Shown here: positions 25,576-34,045 of the stretch, piece by piece | How the letters are laid out: every line of letters starts with the position of its first letter | How positions within the stretch are numbered: position 1 is the first letter of the stretch | Source of the DNA: Flavobacterium haoranii | Lineage (GTDB): Bacteria; Bacteroidota; Bacteroidia; Flavobacteriales; Flavobacteriaceae | Length of the DNA stretch: 64,000 nt | Assembly: GCA_003246205.1 (NCBI GenBank) | Contig: QKBC01000016.1 | Location: 1-64,000 of the forward strand | Reading direction: 5' to 3' | The notes under the pieces: model-generated | The model's input: only the letters and a program-made list of their open reading frames with translations | What the model was told of the DNA's origin: nothing | Databases searched by the model: none | Position numbers and translations under genes: made by a program

Positions 25576-26232
25576 TCAACTCATATTTATTGCTTTTTTC
25601 AAACGTGATTTAAAAATAGCAATGATTAGGGTTATTTTTGTTATAACATTCAATAATGCAATAATGACCCAAAAGCTAGTAATTCCTAATTTTTCTTGTC
25701 TCAAATAATCGGCCATTAAAAGGACTAAAAAAGTACCACAATAAAAAATCAAGAAACTTGAAATATAATAAAATACGGGGCGGTTATACAGAGGAGTTTC
25801 GTCCATTTTTTTAAAAACTTCTACAAACCATTGAACGCTTAAACCAACCACCATCAATACCATGATTAAGTTAATTGGCATATCATCGTACACTTTTTGA
25901 TCTAAAGAAAAATTCTTTAACAGATAAATGTAAACGAGAAGGTATATAACAGCAAAAAAAGAAGCTATCTTTTTACTATCCAACAACCTATAATAAAAAT
26001 ATAAAACGGTAAAGAATTCAGCAAAACAGTAAAAACGATACCAAATCGTTGTGGATATTCTAAAATATTTTTGATTTAGCGGATCAAAAATACTAACTAC
26101 AAAGGTTAACACTAGAAATGGTAAAAGGTAAACCGTTTCCTGATTTACCTTTTTATTATTATAGATGTAAATGAGTAATAAAGATACTCCTAATACATAA
26201 GAAATATTAGCAAAAATGTGTAGTAATGACAA
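25576..26232 (-). CDS. Polytopic membrane protein, tandem paralogue 2 (218 aa)
   Basis: Six to seven hydrophobic helices without soluble domains. It is clearly paralogous to the neighbouring 224-aa protein. Both share a W-Y/F-R-x-Y-x-x-x-E-F motif (here IWYRFYCFAEFFTVLYFYY), an L-P/M-x-N-I/L-I-V/M-L-V stretch, and a RPVFYYISS/RPVFYIISA segment before a GTF helix. The two genes are 5 bp apart and probably arose by tandem duplication. They sit upstream of the kinase-regulator pair and could supply its missing sensor function. No family name is recognised. Confidence 0.75.
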   Translation of the reverse strand: MSLLHIFANISYVLGVSLLLIYIYNNKKVNQETVYLLPFLVLTFVVSIFDPLNQKYFRISTTIWYRFYCFAEFFTVLYFYYRLLDSKKIASFFAVIYLLVYIYLLKNFSLDQKVYDDMPINLIMVLMVVGLSVQWFVEVFKKMDETPLYNRPVFYYISSFLIFYCGTFLVLLMADYLRQEKLGITSFWVIIALLNVITKITLIIAIFKSRLKKAINMS

Positions 26233-26237
26233 AATCT

Positions 26238-26912
26238 CTAATTTATTTTTACATGTATACTTTTTTCTTTTTTAGACCTCCACAAAACAACTGTAATTAT
26301 TAACCTCAAAACAATATTGAAAATAATAATTATAATCCAATAATCTAAAAAAACGAACAATTGTTTTTTTAGGACATAATCTGTTATCAAAAAAACTATA
26401 AAAGTTCCGGTAAAGTATAACAATAAGGCTGAAATAATATAAAAAACAGGTCTCTTATACAAAGGGTAATCTTCCAGTTTTTTAAAAATATCGACAAACC
26501 ACATAACTGTACAGAATAGCACTAAAAAGACTATTGAAATATTGAGAGGCAAATCGTTAAATCCTACCTTTTTGGGATTATTAATCCAATCTATCATTAA
26601 GCCCAGATAAACTAATAAATATGCTGAGCCAATGAAAATAAAAATCTTCCGTTTCTCCAGTAATTTATAATAAAAGTAAAATACCGTATAAAATTCTAAA
26701 AGCGTATAAATTCTAAACCAATATTTCGTTTTTAATCGAAACAACTCTGTCCCTATAAATTCATATAGACTGGCAAAAAACATCAAAAAAATAAATGGAA
26801 ACAGGAAAAACAATTCTTTTTGCATTTTCCTGTTTCCTTTCATAAAAAATACAATTAATAATGGTAGAACTCCCAATATTATTGCAATGTAAAATAATAT
26901 ATCTGAAAACAA
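26238..26912 (-). CDS. Polytopic membrane protein, tandem paralogue 1 (224 aa)
   Basis: The upstream member of the duplicated pair. It has the same helix order and shared motifs: YWFRIYTLLEFYTVFYFYYK near residue 70, WFVDIFKKLEDYPLYKRPVF near 140-160, then a GTFIVFLITDY helix. The C-terminus is basic (KKEKSIHVKIN). It follows the 104-aa soluble gene by 5 bp, so at least three or four genes (27232 to 25576) look like one transcription unit. The biochemical role is unknown. Confidence 0.75.
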   Translation of the reverse strand: MFSDILFYIAIILGVLPLLIVFFMKGNRKMQKELFFLFPFIFLMFFASLYEFIGTELFRLKTKYWFRIYTLLEFYTVFYFYYKLLEKRKIFIFIGSAYLLVYLGLMIDWINNPKKVGFNDLPLNISIVFLVLFCTVMWFVDIFKKLEDYPLYKRPVFYIISALLLYFTGTFIVFLITDYVLKKQLFVFLDYWIIIIIFNIVLRLIITVVLWRSKKEKSIHVKIN

Positions 26913-26917
26913 GTTTA

Positions 26918-27232
26918 CTATTTATTTATCAATCTACTATCGGTTGGGCATTCATCAGGACATGGTCTCAATTTATCGACTAAAACAGCCATAATATCTT
27001 CTCCGTTCCCATCTACTCCAACTAAAACAGGTGATATTTTCTGTTCCTCTTGATTATAACCATAATAAATCCTAATCCCTTCACAACCTTGCTGGTTTAA
27101 GATCAAATTTACTTTTTCAATTCCCACAAGCGAACATTGTATCTCATTTGGAAATTTCGCTTTAAATGCATCAACTAATTTTTTTGCATCATCAATAGAG
27201 ATAACTTCTCCACAATTCGGATTAATAGCCAT
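26918..27232 (-). CDS. Conserved small cytoplasmic protein (104 aa)
   Basis: A soluble protein with no signal peptide. It starts MAINPNCGEVISIDDAKKLV and ends with a Cys/Pro motif (RPCPDECPTDS). A central segment reads GCEGIRIYYGYNQEEQKISP. It resembles hypothetical proteins that occur in families in flavobacterial genomes; I know of no function. The four cysteines (CGE, CEG, CPDEC) could bind metal. It lies 5 bp upstream of the first of the two paralogous membrane proteins. Confidence 0.65.
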   Translation of the reverse strand: MAINPNCGEVISIDDAKKLVDAFKAKFPNEIQCSLVGIEKVNLILNQQGCEGIRIYYGYNQEEQKISPVLVGVDGNGEDIMAVLVDKLRPCPDECPTDSRLINK

Positions 27233-27251
27233 AATTTTATATTTAGATTTG

Positions 27252-27692
27252 TTAATAAGCCTTTAGTATTCCTTTAAACACATTCCAAACAACTTTAAGG
27301 GCTAAACAAGAGTAAGCAAAAATAACAAAGTGCTTAAACTCTAACCCCATGAAATAATTAAGAACTAAAGATATTGTTAAATATGCAATTGAATAAAACA
27401 TGGTATTAATAAAAATGGTAGAACCATCTTCGTACTTTCTATCATGTGATAGAAACAATAATACGGTTGTTAAACTCATATTCATTAAAAACCATGTTAT
27501 AGAAAATAAAACGCTTAACAATAATATGAAATAAAAATCGAAATCCAAAAGAAGCGGACTGTCTAATTCGTCAATTAAATCATGCTTAAAAAGAAAAATT
27601 GCAATTAAAAAGTAATGAGCTTGTCCAAAAATTGATAATAGAATTTTCGGATAGCTTAACTTAAATCTAAAAAGCTTCACTATATTGCTCAT
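27252..27692 (-). CDS. Four-TM membrane protein, unknown (146 aa)
   Basis: Small polytopic protein with hydrophobic helices at about 12-34, 48-75, 88-112 and 116-140 and short loops. There is a conserved-looking SHDRKYEDGSTIF loop between helices 2 and 3. No family is recognised. It precedes the 104-aa gene by 19 bp and is probably the first gene of the operon through the paralogous membrane pair. The 245-bp region upstream (27693-27937) separates it from the divergent DUF1761 gene. Confidence 0.65.
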   Translation of the reverse strand: MSNIVKLFRFKLSYPKILLSIFGQAHYFLIAIFLFKHDLIDELDSPLLLDFDFYFILLLSVLFSITWFLMNMSLTTVLLFLSHDRKYEDGSTIFINTMFYSIAYLTISLVLNYFMGLEFKHFVIFAYSCLALKVVWNVFKGILKAY

Positions 27693-27903
27693 TACTTTTT
27701 TAATTTGCTTTCAAAATGAAAAACTTAATTAACTAAATACCCCTACCAATTAACCTCATTATTTCATTTTGTCTTTCCCAAAGTTATCGGCTCCTTATAA
27801 TCTAGACAATACTTAATTCTAGGTATTTTTATACCCGTTATTCGGTATTTACACGTCAAAAAACGCTAAAACACCATTTAACAATTGGTTTTCTTTTTTT
27901 CAT

Positions 27904-27911
27904 TATCTTTG
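27904..27911 (+). promoter_or_regulatory. -7 box before the DUF1761 gene
   Basis: TATCTTTG matches TAnnTTTG, 26 bp before the start codon. A TTG at 27885-27887 could serve as -33, though with 16 bp rather than 19 bp spacing. Confidence 0.5.
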
Positions 27912-27937
27912 ATTTACTAACCAAAAACACTATAATT

Positions 27938-28414
27938 ATGTTATTCAATCCTATTGCTGTTATTGTAGCAGCGCTCTCTACTTTTATAGTAGGTTTTATT
28001 TGGTATAATCCCAAAGTTTTCGGAACTATTTGGATGCAGGAATCTGGCATGACGGAAGAAAAAGCGAAGCAAGGCAACATGGTTAAAATCTTCGGGCTTA
28101 CTTTGATTTTTTCACTTATGATCGCTTTTATGTTACCTACATTTGTGATTCATCAAATCGGTGCGCTACAGGCTTCCGGAGGAAACAGTAATGACGAAGC
28201 TTATCTAGCCTTTATGCAGGTTCACGGAGAAAGTTTCCTTTCATTTAAGCATGGTGCTTTACATGGCTTTATATTAGGAGTCTTATTTGTTCTTCCTATT
28301 ACTGCTATTAATAGTCTATTTGAACAAAAATCATGGAAGTATATTCTGATCACAAGCGGTTACTGGATTGTTTCACTTACTATAATGGGTGCTATTATTT
28401 GCAGCTGGCATTAA
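27938..28414 (+). CDS. DUF1761-family membrane protein
   Basis: A 158-aa four-TM protein. It shows the family entry FIVGFIWYNPKVFGTIWMQE, a helix after KIFGLTLIFSLMIAF, and the later GALHGFILGVLFVLPITAIN and SLFEQKSWKYILITSGYW segments. This matches DUF1761 in length and pattern; the function of the family is unknown. It is monocistronic or paired with the GNAT-like gene 27 bp downstream. Confidence 0.8.
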   Translation: MLFNPIAVIVAALSTFIVGFIWYNPKVFGTIWMQESGMTEEKAKQGNMVKIFGLTLIFSLMIAFMLPTFVIHQIGALQASGGNSNDEAYLAFMQVHGESFLSFKHGALHGFILGVLFVLPITAINSLFEQKSWKYILITSGYWIVSLTIMGAIICSWH

Positions 28415-28441
28415 TTTTCCCTTTTATCAGGACATTTTACT

Positions 28442-29602
28442 TTGAAAAATATCACTTTTACTATATTTCAAGATGTAAACAATCTACCTGAAAATTGGGA
28501 TAGTGTTTCACATTATAATCATTTTTTACAAACGCCATATTTACAGGTTTTACAAGAATCAGCTCCTGTCAATATGGTTTGTTTCTTCATTGGTATCTTT
28601 GAAAATAATGAATTAATCGGAACTGCTTTAGCACAGTACTTAAATTTAAACAAATTAGAATCTTTCGGAGAACGGGATCATTGCTTAAAAACTACTATAC
28701 GCAATTTCGCTTTTAAAAATTTTGCTTCTCATGTTTTATTTTTGGGAAATAATATGATAACCGGACAAAATGGTTATACATTCAATAAAGAAATCAGCTT
28801 TCAAGAAATCAGCCGATTAATGATTGAATGTGCTGATGCTTTAATCGCGTACTTTAAACAAAGAAATACCAAGATTCATCTCGTAAGCTTTAAAGATTTT
28901 TATCGTGATTGTTCTTCCGAATTAAAAAAGTATGAGTTTCAAAAGCTTTATGAGTTTTCGGCTCAGCCCAATATGATTTTAACAATTCATAAAGATTGGA
29001 AAACTAAGAAAGATTATAGTAATGCTTTTACAAAAAAATACCGGGATCAATACAAAAGAGCTCGGAAAAAATTCGAAGGAATTATAACGAAAGAGCTTAG
29101 CCTAGAAGACGTTTTACAACAAGAAGAGCAAATATACCGGTTGTATCACTATGTAGCCCAAAATGCTCCGTTTAATACCTTCTTTTTAGCAAAGGATCAC
29201 TTTTCTACTTTTAAAAAACAATGTGGCAGTCGTTTTAGAATTTGCGGATATTATCTGAATGGCACTTTAATAGGTTTTCATTCTTTATTGCTAAACGATG
29301 AAACCTTAGAAACTTATTTTTTAGGGTATGATGAAAAAGTTCAAAAAGAGAAACTTTTGTATCTGAATATGCTTTACAACATGACCGAATTTGGCATTGA
29401 AAACGGATTTAAGAAAATTATATTCGGAAGAACAGCTTTAGAAATTAAAAGTTCAATCGGTGCACACCCAATTAAAATGTCCGGGTTTATTTTCCATACC
29501 AACAAATTGATTAATCATTTTATAGAAACCATTTTTACGCAACTTGAACCGGATGTTTCATGGCAAGAAAGACATCCGTTCAAATCGGTAACCTCTGACT
29601 AA
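28442..29602 (+). CDS. GNAT/FemAB-like acyltransferase
   Basis: The frame starts with TTG (28442); no in-frame ATG gives a full domain. The 386-aa protein has the two-lobed layout of FemAB/BioF2-like GNAT proteins. The C-lobe contains FRICGYYLNGTLIGFHSLLL, TYFLGYDEKVQKEKLLYLNM and the closing KKIIFGRTALEIKSSIGAHP. Such enzymes transfer acyl or aminoacyl groups; the acceptor is unknown here. Its stop overlaps that of the convergent ABC-F gene by four bases. Confidence 0.65.
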   Translation: MKNITFTIFQDVNNLPENWDSVSHYNHFLQTPYLQVLQESAPVNMVCFFIGIFENNELIGTALAQYLNLNKLESFGERDHCLKTTIRNFAFKNFASHVLFLGNNMITGQNGYTFNKEISFQEISRLMIECADALIAYFKQRNTKIHLVSFKDFYRDCSSELKKYEFQKLYEFSAQPNMILTIHKDWKTKKDYSNAFTKKYRDQYKRARKKFEGIITKELSLEDVLQQEEQIYRLYHYVAQNAPFNTFFLAKDHFSTFKKQCGSRFRICGYYLNGTLIGFHSLLLNDETLETYFLGYDEKVQKEKLLYLNMLYNMTEFGIENGFKKIIFGRTALEIKSSIGAHPIKMSGFIFHTNKLINHFIETIFTQLEPDVSWQERHPFKSVTSD

Positions 29603-31515
29603 ATGGAATCCATTTCCATGTGGACTGTTTCCCAATCTTCCATAAGCTGATTCAAATCTTTCTTTTTTTGTTCATACGCAGCAAAGAAAGAAGCATCTTC
29701 CATTAATTTTTCATAGTTTTCTGCCAGATTTTCATCGTCTTTTCGAATAGCTTTTTCGAGTTCATTGATCTGACTTTCAATTTTACTTAATCTATTCTGT
29801 AATGACTTTTGTTTCTTTTGTTCCTCATAAGAAAGACTTTTCTTTTCCTGTTGCGGAGATTTGGAAACAGAAACAATTTCATCCTTTTTCTCTATTTCAC
29901 GCATATCCTGAGCATTGCGTTGTTCTAAGAAGAAATTGATATCACCTAAGTACTCTTTTATTTTCTGGTCTTTAAATTCATAAACCGTATTGGTCAACCC
30001 TTGTAGAAAGTCACGATCGTGTGATACAATCAACAATGTTCCTTCGTAATTCTTAAGCGCTTCTTTCAATACATTTTTAGATTTGATGTCCAAGTGATTG
30101 GTAGGCTCATCCATCAGCAAAACATTAATGGGCTGCAAAAGCAATTTACAAAGTGCCAAACGATTACGCTCACCTCCTGACAATACTTTTACTTTTTTCT
30201 CTACATCATCTCCTCTAAATAGAAAAGCCCCTAACATATCTCTGACCTTTGATCGGTTAGAATCATTAGCAGCATCTAGCATTGTATCTAGAAGTGTTTT
30301 TTCTCCATCCAAATATTCTGCCTGATTTTGAGCAAAATATCCTAACTGAACGTTATGTCCTAATTTAATCGTTCCATCGTATTTAAATTCGTTGACAATG
30401 GCTTTTATAAAAGTAGATTTCCCTTGACCGTTTTGTCCAACAAATGCAATTTTATTTCCTCTTTCCACTAAAAGTGAAATATCTGTCAGTACTTTTTTAT
30501 CGCCAAAACTTTTAGAAACGTGTTCTGCTTCAACCACCACTCTACCTGGTGTTACAGAAACCGGAAAAGAAATTGACATCACGGAATTATCATCTTCATC
30601 TACTTCTATCCGTTCTACTTTTTCCAATTTCTTAATCAGTGATTGTGCCATAGCCGCTTTAGAAGCTTTATAACGGAACTTTTCTATCAATTTTTCTGTT
30701 TCTTCGATTTTCTTAGCCTGATTTTTAGATGATGCCAGTTGAATTTCCCGTTGCTCTTTACGTGCTATTAAATATTTAGAATAAGGTTTATTGTAATCGT
30801 AAATTTTGCCTAAAGAAATTTCAATAGTTCTATTGGTTACATTATCCAAAAACATTTTATCGTGAGAAACGATAACCACAACTCCCGGAAAGTTCTTTAA
30901 AAAGCTTTCTAACCAAATGATACTTTCAATATCCAAATGGTTGGTTGGCTCATCCAGTAAAAGCACATCATTGCTTTGCAATAATAGTTTAGCTAACTCA
31001 ATACGCATTCTCCATCCGCCGGAAAAAGATTCTGTGAGGTTGTTAAACTCTCCTCTTTTAAAACCTAATCCTAATAAAATTTTCTCTGTTTCGCCTTTAT
31101 AATGATAACCTCCTAAAATTTCGTATTGATGTGTTGCTTCGCTTAGCTCATCGATTAAATTATGATAATATTCGCTTTCATAATCCGTTCTGTTTGCCAA
31201 CTGATGGTTGATATCATCAATACGCAATTCTACTCTTACAATCTCTTCAAACGCCTGATAGGCTTCTTGCAAAACAGTTCGTCCTAGTTCAAAATCAATA
31301 TCCTGACGTAGAAATCCTATTTTTACTTCTTTCTCAGTGGCAATTGTACCTGAATCCGGTTTCAGATCTCCTGCCAATATCTTCAACATGGTCGATTTTC
31401 CCGCTCCATTTTTACCTACTAATCCTACTCTGTCACCTGAACCAAGGCGAAAAGTTACTTCTTCAAAAAGGTATGTTCCTCCAAATGAAACCGATAAATT
31501 ATGTATATTCAGCAT
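29599..31515 (-). CDS. ABC-F family ATP-binding protein
   Basis: A 638-aa protein with two ABC cassettes and no membrane segment. The first has GKNGAGKST (Walker A), FSGGWRMRIELAKLL (signature) and LLLDEPTNHLD (Walker B). The second has GQNGQGKST, LSGGERNRLALCKLL and LLMDEPTNHLD. An interdomain linker and a C-terminal charged coiled coil (from about 545) fit ABC-F translation factors of the Uup/EttA group. They act on ribosomes rather than in transport. The subfamily cannot be fixed without a tree. Confidence 0.9.
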   Translation of the reverse strand: MLNIHNLSVSFGGTYLFEEVTFRLGSGDRVGLVGKNGAGKSTMLKILAGDLKPDSGTIATEKEVKIGFLRQDIDFELGRTVLQEAYQAFEEIVRVELRIDDINHQLANRTDYESEYYHNLIDELSEATHQYEILGGYHYKGETEKILLGLGFKRGEFNNLTESFSGGWRMRIELAKLLLQSNDVLLLDEPTNHLDIESIIWLESFLKNFPGVVVIVSHDKMFLDNVTNRTIEISLGKIYDYNKPYSKYLIARKEQREIQLASSKNQAKKIEETEKLIEKFRYKASKAAMAQSLIKKLEKVERIEVDEDDNSVMSISFPVSVTPGRVVVEAEHVSKSFGDKKVLTDISLLVERGNKIAFVGQNGQGKSTFIKAIVNEFKYDGTIKLGHNVQLGYFAQNQAEYLDGEKTLLDTMLDAANDSNRSKVRDMLGAFLFRGDDVEKKVKVLSGGERNRLALCKLLLQPINVLLMDEPTNHLDIKSKNVLKEALKNYEGTLLIVSHDRDFLQGLTNTVYEFKDQKIKEYLGDINFFLEQRNAQDMREIEKKDEIVSVSKSPQQEKKSLSYEEQKKQKSLQNRLSKIESQINELEKAIRKDDENLAENYEKLMEDASFFAAYEQKKKDLNQLMEDWETVHMEMDSI

Positions 31516-31561
31516 TGTTAATTTTTGTTACAATTGTTACAGATATGCATACAAGTTGTAG

Positions 31562-31569
31562 TATCTTTG
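31562..31569 (+). promoter_or_regulatory. -7 box before the DUF983 gene
   Basis: TATCTTTG, matching TAnnTTTG, 16 bp before the ATG at 31586. The -33 element is not clear (the nearest TTG, 31534-31536, is 25 bp away). Confidence 0.45.
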
Positions 31570-31585
31570 TATAAATTTTTTGCAA

Positions 31586-31987
31586 ATGTTAAAAAAAGGA
31601 TCGAAACTCTATAGCATTTTAACAGGAACTTGTCCAAAATGCAACGAAGAGAGTATGTACGAGGACTCTAATCCTTATCATATCAGCAAGATATATAAAA
31701 TGCATGAAACTTGCAGCCATTGTCACACTAAATATCAAATTGAGCCTTCATTTTTTTATGGAGCGATGTATGTGAGTTATGCACTAGGTATAGCTTTTAG
31801 TGTTGCCGCCTTTATTATTTCGTATGTTTTTATCGGCTCTAGCTTAAAAACAGCTTTTATTGCTATTATCGGTACATTAATTGTTTTCATGCCTGTTATT
31901 ATGAGACTTTCCAGAAGTATTTGGATCAATTTTTTTATTAACTATGATAAAGACTGGAAAAAACATTTAAATGAAAAAAAGAGCTAA
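31586..31987 (+). CDS. DUF983-family membrane protein
   Basis: Start taken at ATG 31586 (MLKKGSKLYSILTGTCPKCN); a TTG two codons earlier is possible. The 133-aa protein has two CxxC knuckles (CPKC and CSHC), a putative zinc site. Two TM helices follow (about 60-82 and 87-107), then a basic tail. This matches DUF983, a family of unknown function found in Bacteroidota and Proteobacteria. The last codons and stop form one arm of the terminator at 31974-32004. Confidence 0.85.
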   Translation: MLKKGSKLYSILTGTCPKCNEESMYEDSNPYHISKIYKMHETCSHCHTKYQIEPSFFYGAMYVSYALGIAFSVAAFIISYVFIGSSLKTAFIAIIGTLIVFMPVIMRLSRSIWINFFINYDKDWKKHLNEKKS

Positions 31988-32004
31988 GATTTAGCTCTTT
32001 TTTT
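31974..32004. terminator. Bidirectional terminator embedded in two gene ends
   Basis: A 14-bp perfect inverted repeat (AAAAAAAGAGCTAA at 31974-31987, loop GAT, complementary arm 31991-32004) gives a hairpin plus T-run on both strands. It contains the stop codons of both the DUF983 gene and the convergent oxidoreductase gene. Confidence 0.85.
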
Positions 32005-33039
32005 ATAATATCTTTCAATATCGATTTCTTTATCTAAGGGAATATTCTCTTCCAGATGCTCTAATAAGCTTTTAGCTAGAAACGGACCTAACATAACACC
32101 TCGAGTTCCTAAACCGTTTAACAAATGGATATTTCGGTATTGATTATGAGTTCCTACTAAAGGTCTTCTGTCCTTAACTGTTGGCCTAACACCTGCCAGA
32201 TGTTCTATAACTTCATAATCACAGGTGATTAATTCATTCAATTTTTCAATTAATTCCTGTTTTCCTTCAGCTGTTGGCTCATTTGTTTTATCACTCCAAT
32301 TATACGTGGCACCGACCTTATAAATATCCTCTCCTATTGGCAATATAAAGATGTTTGATTTGATAATCTCATTAATTTTCAAATTCGGAGCTTTAATATG
32401 CAGTAATTCTCCTTTTGTTCCGTCTAATGGCAAATCCTGAAAATATGGGTTCTGATGCAATCCAAAACCTTCTGCAAAAATAATATGATGAGCTTTATGC
32501 TCTTTGTAAGTAACACATTCTTTACTAATTTTCAGAGCATCATAATCAAACGAATCTTCTACTAAAAGTTGCTCCTTTTTCAAATACTCTCTATAGCTCA
32601 AAACCATTTTCTGAATATTTAGATAACCAGAATACAGCACTTCTCCAAAACCATAAGGCGCCGGACAATATTGGTAATCCAAATAAGCAATCTTAGGATT
32701 TAAAAAAGATGCTAATTTCGGTTTATCAGCAGCGACAAACCAATTATTCTGCTCTTCAATTGAGGCGAACTTTCTCAAAATAGGCATCGGATAATCAAAA
32801 GTAATACGAAGCTTTTCTTGTAAATTAGGATAAAACACAGAAGTTATATCTAATTGTTCCTGAGCTTTCCATATTTCGCTAAAACGTTTCAGAACAACGG
32901 GATTATACAGACCTCCTGCCACCATAGAAGAAGGTTGTGAATTATTCTCAAAAACTAAAATTTTTTTCTCTTTTTGCAATGCAAATTCAGCAAAACAAAC
33001 ACCTGCTAAGCCAGACCCTACAATTAAATAATCTATCAT
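31984..33039 (-). CDS. FAD-dependent oxidoreductase (DAO family)
   Basis: Start taken at ATG 33039 (MIDYLIVGSGLAGVCFAEFA). An in-frame GTG at 33066 lies inside the gldN terminator and is unlikely. The 351-aa enzyme has the N-terminal dinucleotide-binding motif GSGLAG with the acidic end FEN at about residue 33. DAO-family later motifs are also present (AGVRPTVKDRRPLVG, LLNGLGTRGVMLGPFLA). It should oxidise an amine or amino acid using FAD. Relatives include glycine oxidase and the C-terminal domain of MnmC, but the substrate cannot be given. Confidence 0.8.
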   Translation of the reverse strand: MIDYLIVGSGLAGVCFAEFALQKEKKILVFENNSQPSSMVAGGLYNPVVLKRFSEIWKAQEQLDITSVFYPNLQEKLRITFDYPMPILRKFASIEEQNNWFVAADKPKLASFLNPKIAYLDYQYCPAPYGFGEVLYSGYLNIQKMVLSYREYLKKEQLLVEDSFDYDALKISKECVTYKEHKAHHIIFAEGFGLHQNPYFQDLPLDGTKGELLHIKAPNLKINEIIKSNIFILPIGEDIYKVGATYNWSDKTNEPTAEGKQELIEKLNELITCDYEVIEHLAGVRPTVKDRRPLVGTHNQYRNIHLLNGLGTRGVMLGPFLAKSLLEHLEENIPLDKEIDIERYYKKRAKS

Positions 33040-33050
33040 GGTACAAAAAT

Positions 33051-33081
33051 AAAAAACTCCTATCACAGGATAGGAGTTTTT
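33051..33081 (-). terminator. Rho-independent terminator of the gldKLMN operon
   Basis: Minus strand: AAAAACTCCTATC (33081-33069) pairs with GATAGGAGTTTTT (33064-33052) over a 4-nt loop and continues into a T-rich run. It lies 25 bp after the gldN stop. Confidence 0.85.
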
Positions 33082-33105
33082 AAATTAAATTGGAGAAAAA
33101 TTATA

Positions 33106-33999
33106 TTAATAATTCCACATGTCTTGTTCAAAGTCACGGATTTTCTCTTTAATTCTATCCGCTTCTAACAATTGCATTTGAGCATTTTCTTGCATATAAT
33201 CTTTAATCTCACGATCGCCATAAACGTTTTCTTCTAAGTAAATAACAGAGCTAAAACGTCTAGCATTCAATAAATGATCGAAAGAAAAAGGCATAGCTGA
33301 GTTTCTGTCATTAAATGCTTTTGCTTCATGCAAAATATCTCTTACAGCTGGGAAATAAACCCAAAATAATTCGATATAATCTTTTTCGTCATTGTTCATG
33401 GTATAAACATCTGGAACAACCGGACAAATACCTAACATACGGTATTTTAATTCTCCCTGACGTTTGTCGAAATACCAATATCCAACAATTTTATAAGAAT
33501 CTACATGGTAAGCTTCTATCTGAGTTTTAGTAATAAACTCTTCAGGAATAGCTTCCCCTGCATTAAAATACTCACGACCAGCATCGGTAGTATCTATGTA
33601 TACTAAAGAAGCCTCAATGTCTTTTAATGATTTTTTATCTGTAAAATAACTTGAGTCATAAACCTCAGTAATTTTACCATCTTTAATTGCATTAATCAAA
33701 ACATTGTATAAAGGCTGTCTTTCCTTAGTTTTCATAATTTCACCTTCAACGGGAAAGTAGTATGGAAAATTTACTCTTTCGTCAAGATCAATAATTTCCC
33801 AAATTCTCTTACCCATTAAAACATCTCTATCCATTACATAACCGTAAGGTAGTGGTTTATCATTATCAGCTACTAATTCAGCTTCTGTTTTTTTCCCGAT
33901 TTGGTCAGGAGTTTTTGCATTTAATAAGTTAGATTGAGCAAATGTAAAAGTAGAACTTAAACCTAATGCTACGACTAACACAACTTTTCTCCAATTCAT
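33106..33999 (-). CDS. gldN: Gliding motility / type IX secretion protein GldN
   Basis: A 297-aa exported protein (signal peptide 1-21, SSTFTFAQ) with the GldN/PorN body, including DRDVLMGKRIWEIIDLDERVNFPYYF-type sequence and KIVGYWYFDKRQGELKYRMLGICPV. GldN forms periplasmic rings with the lipoprotein GldK around the T9SS motor and is needed for secretion and gliding. It is the fourth gene of gldK-gldL-gldM-gldN, 46 bp after gldM, and is followed by a strong terminator. Confidence 0.95.
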   Translation of the reverse strand: MNWRKVVLVVALGLSSTFTFAQSNLLNAKTPDQIGKKTEAELVADNDKPLPYGYVMDRDVLMGKRIWEIIDLDERVNFPYYFPVEGEIMKTKERQPLYNVLINAIKDGKITEVYDSSYFTDKKSLKDIEASLVYIDTTDAGREYFNAGEAIPEEFITKTQIEAYHVDSYKIVGYWYFDKRQGELKYRMLGICPVVPDVYTMNNDEKDYIELFWVYFPAVRDILHEAKAFNDRNSAMPFSFDHLLNARRFSSVIYLEENVYGDREIKDYMQENAQMQLLEADRIKEKIRDFEQDMWNY

Positions 34000-34045
34000 T
34001 TTTCTTTACTTTAGAGTTTAAAATATAAACTTAAAAATCTTTATA

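Noticed and set aside
33040..33066. GTG start adding nine residues to the FAD oxidoreductase
   Set aside because: It lies within the terminator hairpin of gldN, and the nucleotide-binding fold starts normally at ATG 33039.
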